From Euperipatoides rowelli (lineage: Eukaryota; Onychophora; Udeonychophora; Euonychophora; Peripatopsidae), in NCBI GenBank assembly GCA_003024985.2, contig PXIH01S0086793.1: a DNA stretch of 13,430 bases; one strand, 5' to 3'. The notes beneath the pieces were generated by a model. That model was not told the origin of the DNA. It saw nothing but the letters and a program-made list of their open reading frames with translations, and did not search any database. Shown piece by piece: positions 1 through 8,399 of this stretch. The position numbers and the translations under genes are program-made. Position 1 is the stretch's first letter. Each line of letters starts with the position of its first letter.

Positions 1-345
1 GTAATTGATTATCATTTTCTAAGTATACGCTTATAAAAATTAATCTTTCTAGGTATACTCCGTATACCCTCGTATACCCCCCAATACAGCACTGACTGTA
101 TATAAAGTATATACTGTACACAGTTATGTGGGCTACTGTACATATGCAGCATATCCATGTTCCCTACAGTAAGCCAAATAATAAAAGAAAAAAAATCATA
201 TCTGTGTCAAAACATAATGGCCCCTCCTCCCTCCTCCCAGTAAATTTATAATGTAACAAAACTCCCCTACTATACTCTCGATCCCTTTCAAAGATTCAAA
301 TTCATTGAATTACTGTACATACAGTTGGTTTTAAACAATTTTTAC
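1..345. other. PIBF1 intron, 3' side of exon e
   Basis: No gene is seen. The first 85 bases repeat a GTATAC-containing phrase several times (for example tctaagtatacgc and tctaggtatactcc), a weak short-period duplication. The motif tactgtacat or close variants recurs here and elsewhere in the window, which looks like background composition. The next PIBF1 exon must lie beyond base 1. Confidence 0.7.
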
Positions 346-436
346 CTTTGTTGAAGCCGTCTTTTGGCAGTACTAGGAAGATTTGCACCCCAACCATAAG
401 AGAATAAAACTCGTTCAGCTTCACTGTCATCTGGTG
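346..436 (-). CDS. PIBF1: PIBF1 exon e (signature exon)
   Basis: This 91-bp exon carries the most conserved family stretch, [19 protein letters not shown], then STAKRRLQQ. The acceptor is tttag above 436 and the donor is AAAG|gtaaaa at 346/345. Its two leading bases complete an Ala codon with the last base of the preceding exon, and it ends with AG, so the next residue is Ser or Arg (Ser expected from the family). The C-terminal coding part is not in the window. Confidence 0.93.
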
Positions 437-1692
437 CTAAATGAAAGAAATGAACAACAGAAATATATATATATATTTTTAATAAGCAGTAATCAATTAA
501 CAACTACTGCACTGTAGTTATTAAAAAAAGGCACTTAAATTTAATCAATTTATATTCTGTATATTATAAAAATATTTTTCATACAAAGAAGTTCTTGTTA
601 GATGGCAAATCTGCAGATGCTTCCACACTATAAAAAATATATATGGGCATTGGAGAATGATAAAATCATATAGTATGGGTATTGCGCATTGGATAGTGGT
701 AAAATCATATAGATCAAATTTCTTTCTTGCTCGCTCTTTTCCTTCACTTCAATATTCACTAATAGAATATATGAGATGGATATTGAGGCTGTAACAGAGA
801 AGTAAAAAGATCATCCACACTACTGATTCTAATAGAAATATTTCTCTCTCCATGATTTGAAAAGTATGTAAAGAGTAAGAATGTCTTTGTAACAGCTTGA
901 TCAATTGTGGGATTTATGAATCCACATAAAAAGTTTTGTTCACATTTTGAATTAGAAATTATTTTCAAGGCCAGAATTTTTCATATTTTGTATTCAGTTG
1001 GGTCAACATCATTGTCAACTTAATCGATCAGCTAAATCGAGGTCATGGGGAAAAAATTCCTCACATTTAGATAAGGTGCAAAAGGATAAAATAAANAAAA
1101 TTAAAATAATATTTTATTGGCAAGTCATTTTTTTTTCATATACTATTTAAAATGTTTTTTATGTAGTTCTATACATAAAGGACTGAAGCATCATCATTTT
1201 CAGATCAGAGATCCTGCTACTTTGCTAAATAAATAAGTGTAATTTGTAATAGTCACAAATTAATAGAGCATGTGCATATCCAGGTGGGAAGGGTGACATT
1301 ACTGTATATTACAAGTAAGCTTGAAGGCTGATATTTAAAAATCATTTCTTCTGTATTCCTATATTGCCTCATTGACTATTGATTATTGACTAAGTTGGCG
1401 GGATCTTCACCAGTATAAGTGCTGCTCCAGATCCAATTAATAGTAGGAGGAAAAGCAAACCAATTCATTTGGAACATTTACATTGGATCAGCTAATAACA
1501 ACACTCAAACATTACCCCAAATTAAGTATTCACATCAAGTATACTAAAAATCCATAAAGTGTCAAAAAGTTATTGTTTTTGATGCAGAGGAGTACAGTAT
1601 TTAGAAGTGTGGACAGAATTAATGTTTTGTAATGATATGTAAAGAGTTATTATTTTAAATATATATGATAGAATTGTAAATTTAGAAATCAC
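437..1692. other. PIBF1 intron between exons d and e
   Basis: This is AT-rich intron with no coding region I can support. It contains an (AT)7 run at 463-476, the 39-bp-period duplication described separately, and one unknown base at 1096. A slightly GC-richer patch at about 1390-1480 does not keep an open frame in any convincing way. Confidence 0.7.
647..712. repeat. Imperfect tandem duplication, 39-bp period
   Basis: A 27-bp phrase starting gcattgga and ending aaaatcatatag occurs at 647-673 and again at 686-712 with four mismatches. The spacing of 39 bp means a unit of about 39 bp was duplicated in place. It lies in an intron and no function is evident. Confidence 0.75.
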
Positions 1693-1843
1693 CTTGTGCT
1701 GCTTGCATAACAATNTTATCTAATTCCATTTCCAGTTTTTCATAAGTTTCCAATTTTGAAGTTTTATCTTCAAGAACGGCATTTACTTCAGATAATTTTT
1801 TTTCTAGATTGTTTTGCATAATATAAAACTCTCTGGTTAACAC
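1693..1843 (-). CDS. PIBF1: PIBF1 exon d
   Basis: This exon of 50 codons plus one trailing base starts VLTREFYIMQNNLEKKL and includes SKLETYEKLEMELD. The acceptor is tttcag above 1843 and the donor is CAAG|gtgatt at 1693/1692. The unknown base at 1715 is the third position of an AAN codon (Lys or Asn) where other family members usually carry an acidic residue; it does not break the frame. The KLE-YEKLE-ELD pattern is a strong PIBF1 match. Confidence 0.92.
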
Positions 1844-2418
1844 CTGAAATTCAAACAGGATAAGAAACTAAAATTAATTGAAACAATTATTGACCACTGT
1901 GATATTTGCTGAACAAAGTAAATCATCAACAGTTTCCAAAATGAACTATTAACAAGTGACAAATTATAATCTTTTTTTTTTTTTTTTGGTACGGTAGTTG
2001 ATTTACTTTTAGAAATTTAAATAATAATTTTTTTTCATAGCATTTGTAACAATTATTTTATGAAAGCAATCGAAAATATTATTAAAAATTTATAAAAAGC
2101 TTTTAGAGTTAAAGAAAAATGTGAAATTTCTAAACATTAAAGCAATATATGCTTTTAGTCCTTTCCAGTTTTGGTTGAACATGTATAGGCAAATTTGAGG
2201 GAGAAGGGGGGAATTCCCTTCTTTTTTGGTCTATACAAAGTATACCAAATTCTATTAAAAAAAAATATGGAAGATAAAAATTTTCTTATCACAAATAGGC
2301 ATATTAAATTTTTATTTTTTAACTATGTTTATGCAATTAAATTAATATAGCCTATTGTATATAGTATAATAATATCAACTATAGCAAATCAATAAGAGAA
2401 AAAATTGTTATAGGGTAC
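1844..2418. other. PIBF1 intron between exons c and d
   Basis: This 575-bp intron is AT-rich, with a run of 16 T at 1972-1987. I see no gene, structured RNA or recognisable transposon. Confidence 0.7.
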
Positions 2419-2584
2419 CTCTAATTTTTTTTGCAGTTTTTCATTCTCTAATTGATTCTCATTTAAATTCTTGACTGTTTCTGAATGAACTAGTTCTGCT
2501 CTTTCTACTTCAAATGATTTCACTTTTAATTCTCCTTGAAATTCTGCTATACGACTATCACCAGCAGACTGTTGTTTCCGATAT
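2419..2584 (-). CDS. PIBF1: PIBF1 exon c
   Basis: This exon holds 55 complete codons after one leading base and ends exactly on a codon. It includes YRKQQSAGDSRIAEFQ, KVKSFEVERAELV and ENEKLQKKLE. The acceptor is cttgatag above 2584 and the donor is GAG|gtaccc at 2419/2418. The reading frame remains open into intron on both sides, but the intronic residues there lack family resemblance, and the next exon supplies the expected VLT-EFY continuation. Follows the 5.7-kb transposon-filled intron. Confidence 0.92.
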
Positions 2585-2794
2585 CTATCAAGATAATAGG
2601 CAAAACAATTGAACAGCAACACATTTTAAAGTAATTTTTAAAAATCTAGTTACAGGGTAAAAAAAGTATACTTTTTATGTAACTACAGTAATTATTTGCT
2701 TATTTTAAACGGTATTCAGTTATATAGGCTATCATGAAATTTATATTGAATTTCAATAAGCTTTATTATACAATAAATACAGGAATGACTCGGG

Positions 2795-2940
2795 CAGTGT
2801 TGGGGAAGTTACTAAAAAAAAGTAATTTAGTAAAAATAAAGTTACTTGCTTAAAAAAATAATTCAGTAAAATTAAAGTTACTTTGCAAAGTAACTTAAAA
2901 GTTACAAGTTATTTTGAAATTAAAAATTGTCAAATCGATA
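2795..2940 (+). mobile_element. hAT-like terminal fragment
   Basis: At 2795 the sequence begins CAGTGTTGGGGAAGTTAC, which fits the hAT terminal inverted repeat pattern (CAGTGTTGGG), followed by repeated AGTTACTT and AAGTAACTT phrases in both orientations to about 2920. Such GTTACTT-rich ends are typical of non-autonomous hAT elements. The eight bases before it (2787-2794, gactcggg) would be the target duplication, but I find no matching copy or opposite end, so the element appears truncated, possibly by the neighbouring copia insertion. The right border is approximate. Confidence 0.5.
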
Positions 2941-3018
2941 TAGGGATATTAATAAGCATCATCAAACTATGAATAGGACCTACAGTAGGTAAAAAGTATT
3001 GATGGAGAAATAATGTCC

Positions 3019-3561
3019 CTATCATAAAATTAAAGACCATCCAGGCTAATCATAACAATCACAGCACTTTAATTTCAGATGACTGTATATACCAAATCAG
3101 AAACTTTCAGCTTTAAAATATCACTTTAATTCAATATTAAAACAGGTCGAAAAACAGCCAGTGACTACAAAATAGGGCTAGGTAACAGACAAAGAAAAAA
3201 GGGACAGTACCCATAACTCATAGTTACATAGTATAGGGTTAAACACTAATTAATGACCATTATGACCCCTACTGGATCATGCATAGTAGGTAAGAAAACA
3301 ATAGGTGTGCTAAACTAAATGTTGATCCTTTTATAAACAAAAATTAATTTAACAGTATTATAGATAAATAATCCTAGTCATTAATGAATTATGATAATGA
3401 TATAAATGATATGTTATTAAGATTTAATACAATCAAATTGAAATAAAACTTAGGGTAAGCATTATTACTTGAATAGTCATTTAAGTAATACTTAGTAATG
3501 AAATGTATATGCCTGTGGTGAATCTCTGTGTCTATGCATACTGAAATCAACTATACTATCA
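3019..3561 (-). repeat. Copia 3' LTR
   Basis: The right edge is set by the polypurine tract: on the minus strand CAGGGGGAG is followed directly by TGATAGTATAG, so the LTR starts at 3561. The left edge is set by homology: the phrase from ctatcataaaatta to ttcagatga (3019-3082) is also found beside the leader at 5963-6017. The length is about 543 bp. The inner terminus does not read as a clean CA end, so the left border may be off by a few bases. Confidence 0.7.
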
Positions 3562-3570
3562 CTCCCCCTG
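3562..3570 (-). other. Copia polypurine tract
   Basis: The minus strand reads CAGGGGGAG immediately before the LTR start TGATAG. A short G-rich purine run at this place primes plus-strand DNA synthesis in LTR retrotransposons. It survives although the coding sequence upstream has been deleted. Confidence 0.75.
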
Positions 3571-3615
3571 ATGGTTGATATACACTTAGATTAAAAGTTT
3601 ACAAATATGAATATT

Positions 3616-5084
3616 TTAATAGGTCCATTTTTGGGCCGGAACCCCAAAATTGCTTCTCTGAGACCTACACAGATAACTATCAGCAGATAAGTTTTCCTTA
3701 TGTTCAGGCACTTCACCAAGGTTATTATTTCCATTTTGGGTTTCCATCATGCCTAAATTATCAGAAGATTTATGCAAGTAACTTTTGCCTTCATAAAAAT
3801 TCACACTAATGGCATTAATGATTTTTAATGATCCAGGTAACCATATCTAGTAGCATTTTTTATTTGCTCCGTACCCGACAATGTAGCCCTCCCTGGATCT
3901 GTCATCCAGTTTTGTACGAAGTTGACTGCTGGTCAGAGCAAAGGCTAGACATCCAAAACTTTTCATATGTTTAACTGAGGGAGCCTTTTTATGCCACAGT
4001 TCAAAAGGCGTTTTGTCTTGTGAGACTGGTAACATTCTAGTTAACACATAGGCTGCAGGGCACACTGCTTCCCCCTACAAATCCTTGGGTAGGCGGAATT
4101 GAGCATAGACCTTGTCATGTTTAGGATCATCAGGTTTTTTCTTTCAGCCCGCCTATTTTGTTGGGGTGTGTAGGCCACTGAAGTCTGGTGCAATATTCCT
4201 CTGGATTTCAGAAATGCTGCCAATGTTCCCCCGGTGAACTCTCCACCCTCATCGCTTCTAAAAATTTCCGGGTAATGTCCAAATTTATTATGTCCTTGGA
4301 CTATAAAATCTTGTATTTTTTCTGCATCATCTGATTTATTCCTTAGGAGTTTCACATGTGTAAAATTGGTAGCTTCATCGGTAACTGTTAATATATAATT
4401 ATTTCCATCTATGGTTCCGGGGGTTATAGGTCCACACAGGTCAGATACTAAAATGTTAAACGTTTTTTTACTAGTATTGGTTGATTTTTTTTAAAAGTAC
4501 TTTGCCTCATGGCTCCTAATTGGCAATGCTTACAAAAGTTGTTATGGTCACAATCGGCAATTTTTAAATCTTGTACTTTGTTAAGTTTTGCAAGTTCAAG
4601 TATAGATCCTATAGATCGATGTCCCAGCCTGTAATGCCACAAGTGAACACAAGCATTAGCATATTCTGGGTTCCTGCGCTCATCTATTGCATTTATAAGA
4701 TAACTATTACCATTACATCCTATTCCGAATATTTTTCCTAGTAATTTTATTTCACAAAACTTTAATTGGAAATGTATGGTGTACTTACAATCACATAGAG
4801 CTGGCACAGATAGTAACTGAAAACTCAGCCTAGGTACAAAAAACACTTTTTTGTAAAAACAATTTTTCAAATTTACCATTTTCATTCGGAAATTACACAC
4901 ACATTTTACCTACTCCAGTAGCGGTCAATTTATCTCCAATTGCCACCTGCACCCTGATTCCAGTAGTAAGTTCCTGGTAATCTTTGAGATCTTCCTTGTA
5001 AGGGATCATGTGGCATGTGGTCCCAGAATCGATAAACCATTTGTCCTTACTTGTCATTTTATCTGTTGAAACATTATCACCCAT
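3616..5084 (-). pseudogene. Copia pol remnant: protease, gag-pre-integrase, integrase
   Basis: Protease: WFIDSGTTCHM, with the catalytic Asp at 5028-5030. Gag-pre-integrase: a long open stretch (4900-4448) with LWHYRLGHRS and a CKHC zinc-type pair. Integrase: SDLCGP (Asp at 4440-4442), RSDEGGEF (Asp at 4251-4253) and an AERKN Glu at 4143-4145. The last two acids have exactly 35 residues between them, the DD35E spacing, although the usual glycine-containing QQNGVAER phrase is altered to QQNRRAER. A linker follows (TPFELWHKKAP, SFGCLAF, GYIVGYG), then a tail ending QKWTY and a stop at 3616. Breaks include frame changes near 4895, near 4480 in an A-rich run, near 4060 and near 3820. The coding region that should follow, reverse transcriptase and RNase H, is missing. 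It cannot make a working polyprotein. Confidence 0.88.
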
Positions 5085-5859
5085 TCCTGATCCTCTCCCC
5101 TCTCGGGTCTGCTTTCCTCTTCTCTAGAATAATATGATCCATATTTGCTTTCATCTTGAGTGTTTTTATATTTTGTTTTCAGAACTGGACAATTCCTTCG
5201 GATAAGACCCGGTTTAAGGCACTCATGACACAATATTTGTCTTCTGTTTCCCATTTGACCCATAGCCATATCTTGGTTATTTTCAACATTAGTATTACTG
5301 TCCTGTTCAGTATGGCGATTCACCTCATCATGCAGCCTCTCCATGACGTATTCAATTTTTAATTCATCCCCCTCTCTCGTCTCTAGGGTAGTGATGACGG
5401 GGTTAAATGAACTGTGCAACCCACATAGTATGACTGCGATGAGGTGAGGCTCTTTCATCTCTTCACCTATAGCTGTGAGACGCTCTATGACTTCCTGGAT
5501 TCTGTTCAGGTATAGTTCCATATTATTAAAACTCTTGTAGCTAGAACTATATAGTTTTTTCAGTAGGAACAATCTACTGGCTAGTCCTTTATACTCATAA
5601 TGGCTTCACAGTAATTCCCACATACTTTTATCCGATCTGCAATTAGCAGTTGTGATGAGGATATAATCCTCCAGGGTCAGTCCAATGCTTGCCCTCAGAC
5701 TTTGATCTCTTGCCCTCCATTCTGGCATTATGGGATCAGGCGCCTCTTTCTCAATAACTTACCATAGTTTTTCTTTGTTGAGCAGCATTTCTATCTTTAG
5801 CTTCCAAAGGAAGTAATTACTCCGTTCATCTTAGTGATCTGGAATGTTTTACTTTCCAT
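5054..5859 (-). pseudogene. Copia gag remnant
   Basis: The start is taken at the ATG 5859-5857, followed by ESKTFQITKMNG, a common copia gag opening; the next conserved block (SNYFLWKLKIEML) is in another frame, so a frameshift lies near 5828. Two in-frame stops follow (after KLW near 5760 and after WELL near 5610). From 5572 the frame is open: SRLFLLKKLYSSSYK, an acidic/hydrophobic gag core, and a zinc knuckle CHECLKPGLIRRNC at 5230-5189. In the knuckle the normal His is Leu, a one-base change in the codon that should abolish zinc binding. The frame runs past the expected gag-pol border into a stop at 5054, while the protease continues in another frame. Confidence 0.85.
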
Positions 5860-5962
5860 AACAAAAATTATTCAAATGCACAGCTATAGGTTGATTTAAT
5901 TTTGATTTCACATATATCCAAATTAGCACACAAAATTATATAGCGAACTTTAGTCTCATAAT

Positions 5963-6017
5963 CTATCATAAAATTAGAAACCATCCAGGTTAATCACAGC
6001 ACTTTAATTTCAGATGA
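5963..6017 (-). repeat. Copia 5' LTR remnant
   Basis: About 55 bp here match the inner end of the 3' LTR (3019-3082), with a 9-bp gap and a few substitutions. Beyond 6017 the match fades; a patchy resemblance (gactcgtatatac against gactgtatatacc) may carry it to about 6070. The promoter-bearing outer part of this LTR is therefore missing or replaced. The leader between 5860 and 5962 has no clear tRNA-complementary primer site. Confidence 0.7.
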
Positions 6018-6324
6018 ATAATAATATACATCATAAACAACAGTATAATATGACTCGTATATACTAAAGCTTCAAAAATTCCTTTTTTGGTTTTTATCAT
6101 TTTAAAATTCTTTGTTATCTTCTAAATACATGTAAAATGATTGATTTTGTTAACCATACCTTTTAATTTTGAAGAAAAAAACGAAAAATCTGAGAAAAAA
6201 CAGCCTTAAAATGCGTGTTTTCATTACGGTAGAAAAACTGTGTTTTTTTATATGGAAGCTGCCATTTATATATTTTTTTAAACAATAATTCCCCCTCTAT
6301 TGGTGGAAATAATAATTTATTTGC

Positions 6325-6574
6325 TGACGTTTAAAAAACGTGTGGTTCATGTCATATAATTAGAGTGATGTTGAAGTGGGGTAACGTATACATTTACGGG
6401 GTATTTAAATCTCACGTCATAATGATGTTTCTGAATATACAATTCGAGTGCTAATTGGCTAACAAAAAATCACGTGATTTTTCACTACGTCATCAACTTG
6501 TAAACAAAATGGCCGATACCGCCGCTTCGACTGTTTATGCTTATAAAAACGTGAATAATTATAAAAAAAAATAA
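6325..6574 (+). promoter_or_regulatory. Intronic cluster of CRE, E-box and CCAAT-like motifs with a small ATG frame
   Basis: This patch is less AT-rich than its surroundings. It holds three CRE-type cores (TGACGT 6325-6330, ACGTCA 6414-6419 and 6487-6492), a reverse CCAAT (ATTGG, 6454-6458) and an 18-bp perfect palindrome around CACGTG (6465-6482). An ATG follows at 6509 in good context (CAAAATGG) and opens 21 codons, starting MADTAASTVYAYK, before a stop at 6572-6574. It could be the promoter and first exon of a nested plus-strand gene, or the terminal region of a non-autonomous transposon, which often carries AAAATGGCC-type sequence. I see no further exon, so the transposon reading is at least as likely. 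Confidence 0.3.
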
Positions 6575-7095
6575 TACTATTCAAAAATTTGAAAAAAAAA
6601 ATTTATAATTAATAAATGTTTACTAATAGGAAATGTTCTAGAGATTCCAGTACTACCATTTGATTCGGTAATGGCTACAAGTGTATGTAAAATTTAAATA
6701 AATGTTTAAATTGAAATATCTCAAAATTGAATTTTAACAAATTTTGAAAGTTGCTCTTTCGATTATTTTGCCTGTGACTTTATTGATCTGAAACTTTGGC
6801 TACAGGTAAAGTATATATCAAAGCATGCAATAAGCAAGTTTGAAGCATTTAAATACATTTAAAGATTATATATGATGTAAACAATAAATTTAGAAAAATT
6901 GTAAAAGTGTAGGCTACTTATCTTTTTTTGATGCTAAAAATGGAATTAAAAATCAAAATTTTCAAAAACTAAGCATATTATTGCGTACTATAAACATTTA
7001 AGAGTAGATAAAACTTTATTCCAAGTTTCTAAGATCTGTAATTATTCCATACAAAATGGAACAAGATGACTATTTTAAAAACCAATATGGTGGCT

Positions 7096-7109
7096 GTTTC
7101 CATGGCAAC
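7096..7109. promoter_or_regulatory. Candidate RFX X-box
   Basis: The 14 bases GTTTCCATGGCAAC fit every position of the X-box consensus RYYNYYATRRNRAC bound by RFX factors, the main regulators of ciliary genes. It lies inside an intron of PIBF1, itself a ciliogenesis gene. X-boxes usually act near promoters, and this one is thousands of bases from any likely PIBF1 start; CCATGGCAAC also occurs in transposons. A single match in a large intron can arise by chance. Confidence 0.3.
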
Positions 7110-7235
7110 GGTAATTAGTAGCAACCTAAAATTTTACAAATACCTTTATTTTAGAAACATATATTTGTGCCCAAAGTTTAGTTAAATTTGATTTATTATT
7201 AAAAAAAATAGTATATCAGACCAGGATACCCCCTG

Positions 7236-7586
7236 AAAGTGTATTGTTAATGCTATTTTCAACGTTGTCAATTTAGTTTTATTTTGCAAAAAAAAAAAAA
7301 TCGATGTTTAATTCATCAAATTAAAAAGGTGTGAATATCTAAATTTTATACAATGTTAAGGGCGAACAAACACGTTATCTATTACATCATCTTAAATAGA
7401 AATCAAAGCAAACACCAGATGTTAGCTTTGATTTCTATTAAGATGATGTAATAGATGACGTGTTCGTTTGTCTCTAACATTTTATAAACTTAAATTTTCA
7501 CAAAATTTGATGAATTAAATATACATTTTTTTGTAAAAAATAAAACTAAATTGACAACGTTGAAAATAGCATTGATAATACGCTTT
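7236..7586. repeat. Long fold-back (inverted) repeat, MITE-like
   Basis: The left arm 7236-7409 and right arm 7425-7586 are reverse complements with a few mismatches and small length differences in A/T runs; the spacer is only 15 bases (7410-7424). The inner 35 bp (tctattacatcatctt through aaatcaaagc and its complement) pair almost perfectly, and the outer ends (atgctattttcaacgttgtc) also match closely. No coding frame spans it. This is the layout of a fold-back MITE. As part of the PIBF1 pre-mRNA it would form an RNA hairpin of about 160 bp. I could not identify terminal motifs or a target duplication that name the family. Confidence 0.85.
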
Positions 7587-8014
7587 AAGATACCAATTAA
7601 ATTCTAAACATATAAGACTAATGACTGTTTTTTTGTCGAATGTATTCGAATCAATATATTTATTTTAGCTTTAGAACTTAGTTCAAACTAAAATTTAAAA
7701 AAATAAATTAAGAAATTTATGCCTAAAAGTAGTTTATAGTAATTGGTCAATTAACCCACTATTATCACAAGTAGATAAATAATCCACCGTTGTTCTTTTA
7801 AATAATATGCTAATGAGTACGACGGAAGACAAAAGCTTATTAGAGTTGAAACCGGAAATGCACACTTTATCCAACATTGAAATTTTTAATGCAAGTGAAA
7901 ATAATTAACCAAGAGTATCATTTTTATAGTAATTTAACTAATAGATATTTCTTCATACACCATGCTCTGAAAATAAACATAATGAAAAAAGGATAAAAAA
8001 AATATATATATATA

Positions 8015-8128
8015 AGATTAGCTGTGCAGTCTAACCCTGAAAAAGTTTTTTCTTCTTCCCGTATTAAGTTGAGAAATAAACAGTTAAAACATTATACATT
8101 TAAAATTATAATTTTCAATATCTTATGA
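8015..8128 (+). pseudogene. hAT transposase C-terminal relic
   Basis: The frame from 8015 reads RLAVQSNPEKVFSSSRIKLR and continues NKQLKHYTFKI before a stop at 8126-8128. This resembles the conserved hAT dimerisation region (a Leu-Ala/Ser-Ile stretch, then Ser-x-x-x-Glu-x-Val-Phe-Ser, then an Arg-Asn-x-x-Leu-Lys block). The upstream side is an (AT)n run, so only about 37 codons are preserved and no other part of a transposase is visible. The relation to the hAT-like ends at 2795 and 12663 is unknown. The match is by eye and modest in length. Confidence 0.45.
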
Positions 8129-8300
8129 AATGAACCTACAAACAGCGATAAATAGAAACTTAATAGATTGTGGACATTTCCTGAAAGATTTTCTCAAGTG
8201 ACAATAAACTATTACTGGAACTTGAGATATGGTACTAATAAAATACAATAATAGGAAGATAATCTGATTGAAATAGGTTTCAATTTAAATGAATACATAC

Positions 8301-8399
8301 TCAGTCAATAACTGCTCATATTTCATCTGAACCTCTTGAAGCATATTTTCAGCACGTTCTTTTTCTGTTTGAGAAAGAGCTCTACACTCTCGAAGGCTT
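8301..8399 (-). CDS. PIBF1: PIBF1 exon b
   Basis: This exon of 32 full codons plus split codons at both ends reads SLRECRALSQTEKERAENML and then QEVQMKYEQLLTE across the junction. The acceptor is ttatag above 8399 and the donor is GA|gtatgt at 8301/8300. The split Arg codon joins the preceding YEREN to give ERENRSLRE, as in the family, and the trailing GA joins the first base of the next exon as Glu. All coiled coil, with no membrane or signal segment. Confidence 0.9.

Larger units (their letters stand above)
3019..6017 (-). mobile_element. Decayed Ty1/copia retrotransposon lacking RT and RNase H
   Basis: The element is read on the minus strand: remnant 5' LTR (6017-5963), leader, gag (from 5859), protease, gag-pre-integrase, integrase, a short post-integrase linker ending at 3616, a polypurine tract (3570-3562) and a 3' LTR (3561-3019). 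The order protease-integrase before any reverse transcriptase is diagnostic of copia rather than gypsy. Reverse transcriptase and RNase H are absent: only about 45 bp separate the linker stop from the polypurine tract, so an internal deletion of roughly 1.5 kb or more is inferred. Many frameshifts and stops show it is long dead. It sits in a PIBF1 intron in the same orientation as the gene. Confidence 0.88.
2585..8300. other. 5.7-kb PIBF1 intron loaded with mobile-element relics
   Basis: This intron joins exon b to exon c and is far larger than the next two introns downstream. It contains, in order, a hAT-like terminal fragment (2795), a decayed copia element (3019 to about 6017), a motif-rich stretch (6325-7109), a long fold-back repeat (7236-7586) and a hAT transposase relic (8015-8128). 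The stretches 6575-7090 and 7590-8010 are plain AT-rich sequence in which I see nothing identifiable. No additional PIBF1 exon is needed: the protein is continuous across the junction. Confidence 0.75.

Noticed and set aside
463-476. (AT)7 run, and a similar one at 8002-8014
   Set aside because: Ordinary microsatellites for a genome of this composition.
759-968. 69-codon minus-strand open frame
   Set aside because: It lies in a PIBF1 intron, has AT-rich low-information composition, no family resemblance and no splice partners that fit.
2389-2418. Extension of PIBF1 exon c to VPYNNFFSY and a stop, giving a short protein
   Set aside because: A good donor (GAG|gtaccc) at 2419 and the family-matching VLT-EFY of the next exon show this is intron read-through.
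2585-2622. Upstream extension of exon c to an ATG (MLLFNCFAYYLDR)
   Set aside because: The acceptor cttgatag and the phase with exon b give the family-like QLL-EYRKQ join; the ATG frame is intronic.
2978-2990. Short palindrome ACCTAC-A-GTAGGT
   Set aside because: Thirteen bases in AT-rich intron next to transposon ends, with no associated repeat or motif.
5156-5362. 68-codon plus-strand open frame
   Set aside because: It is antisense to the copia gag coding region, whose zinc knuckle and gag core explain the sequence.
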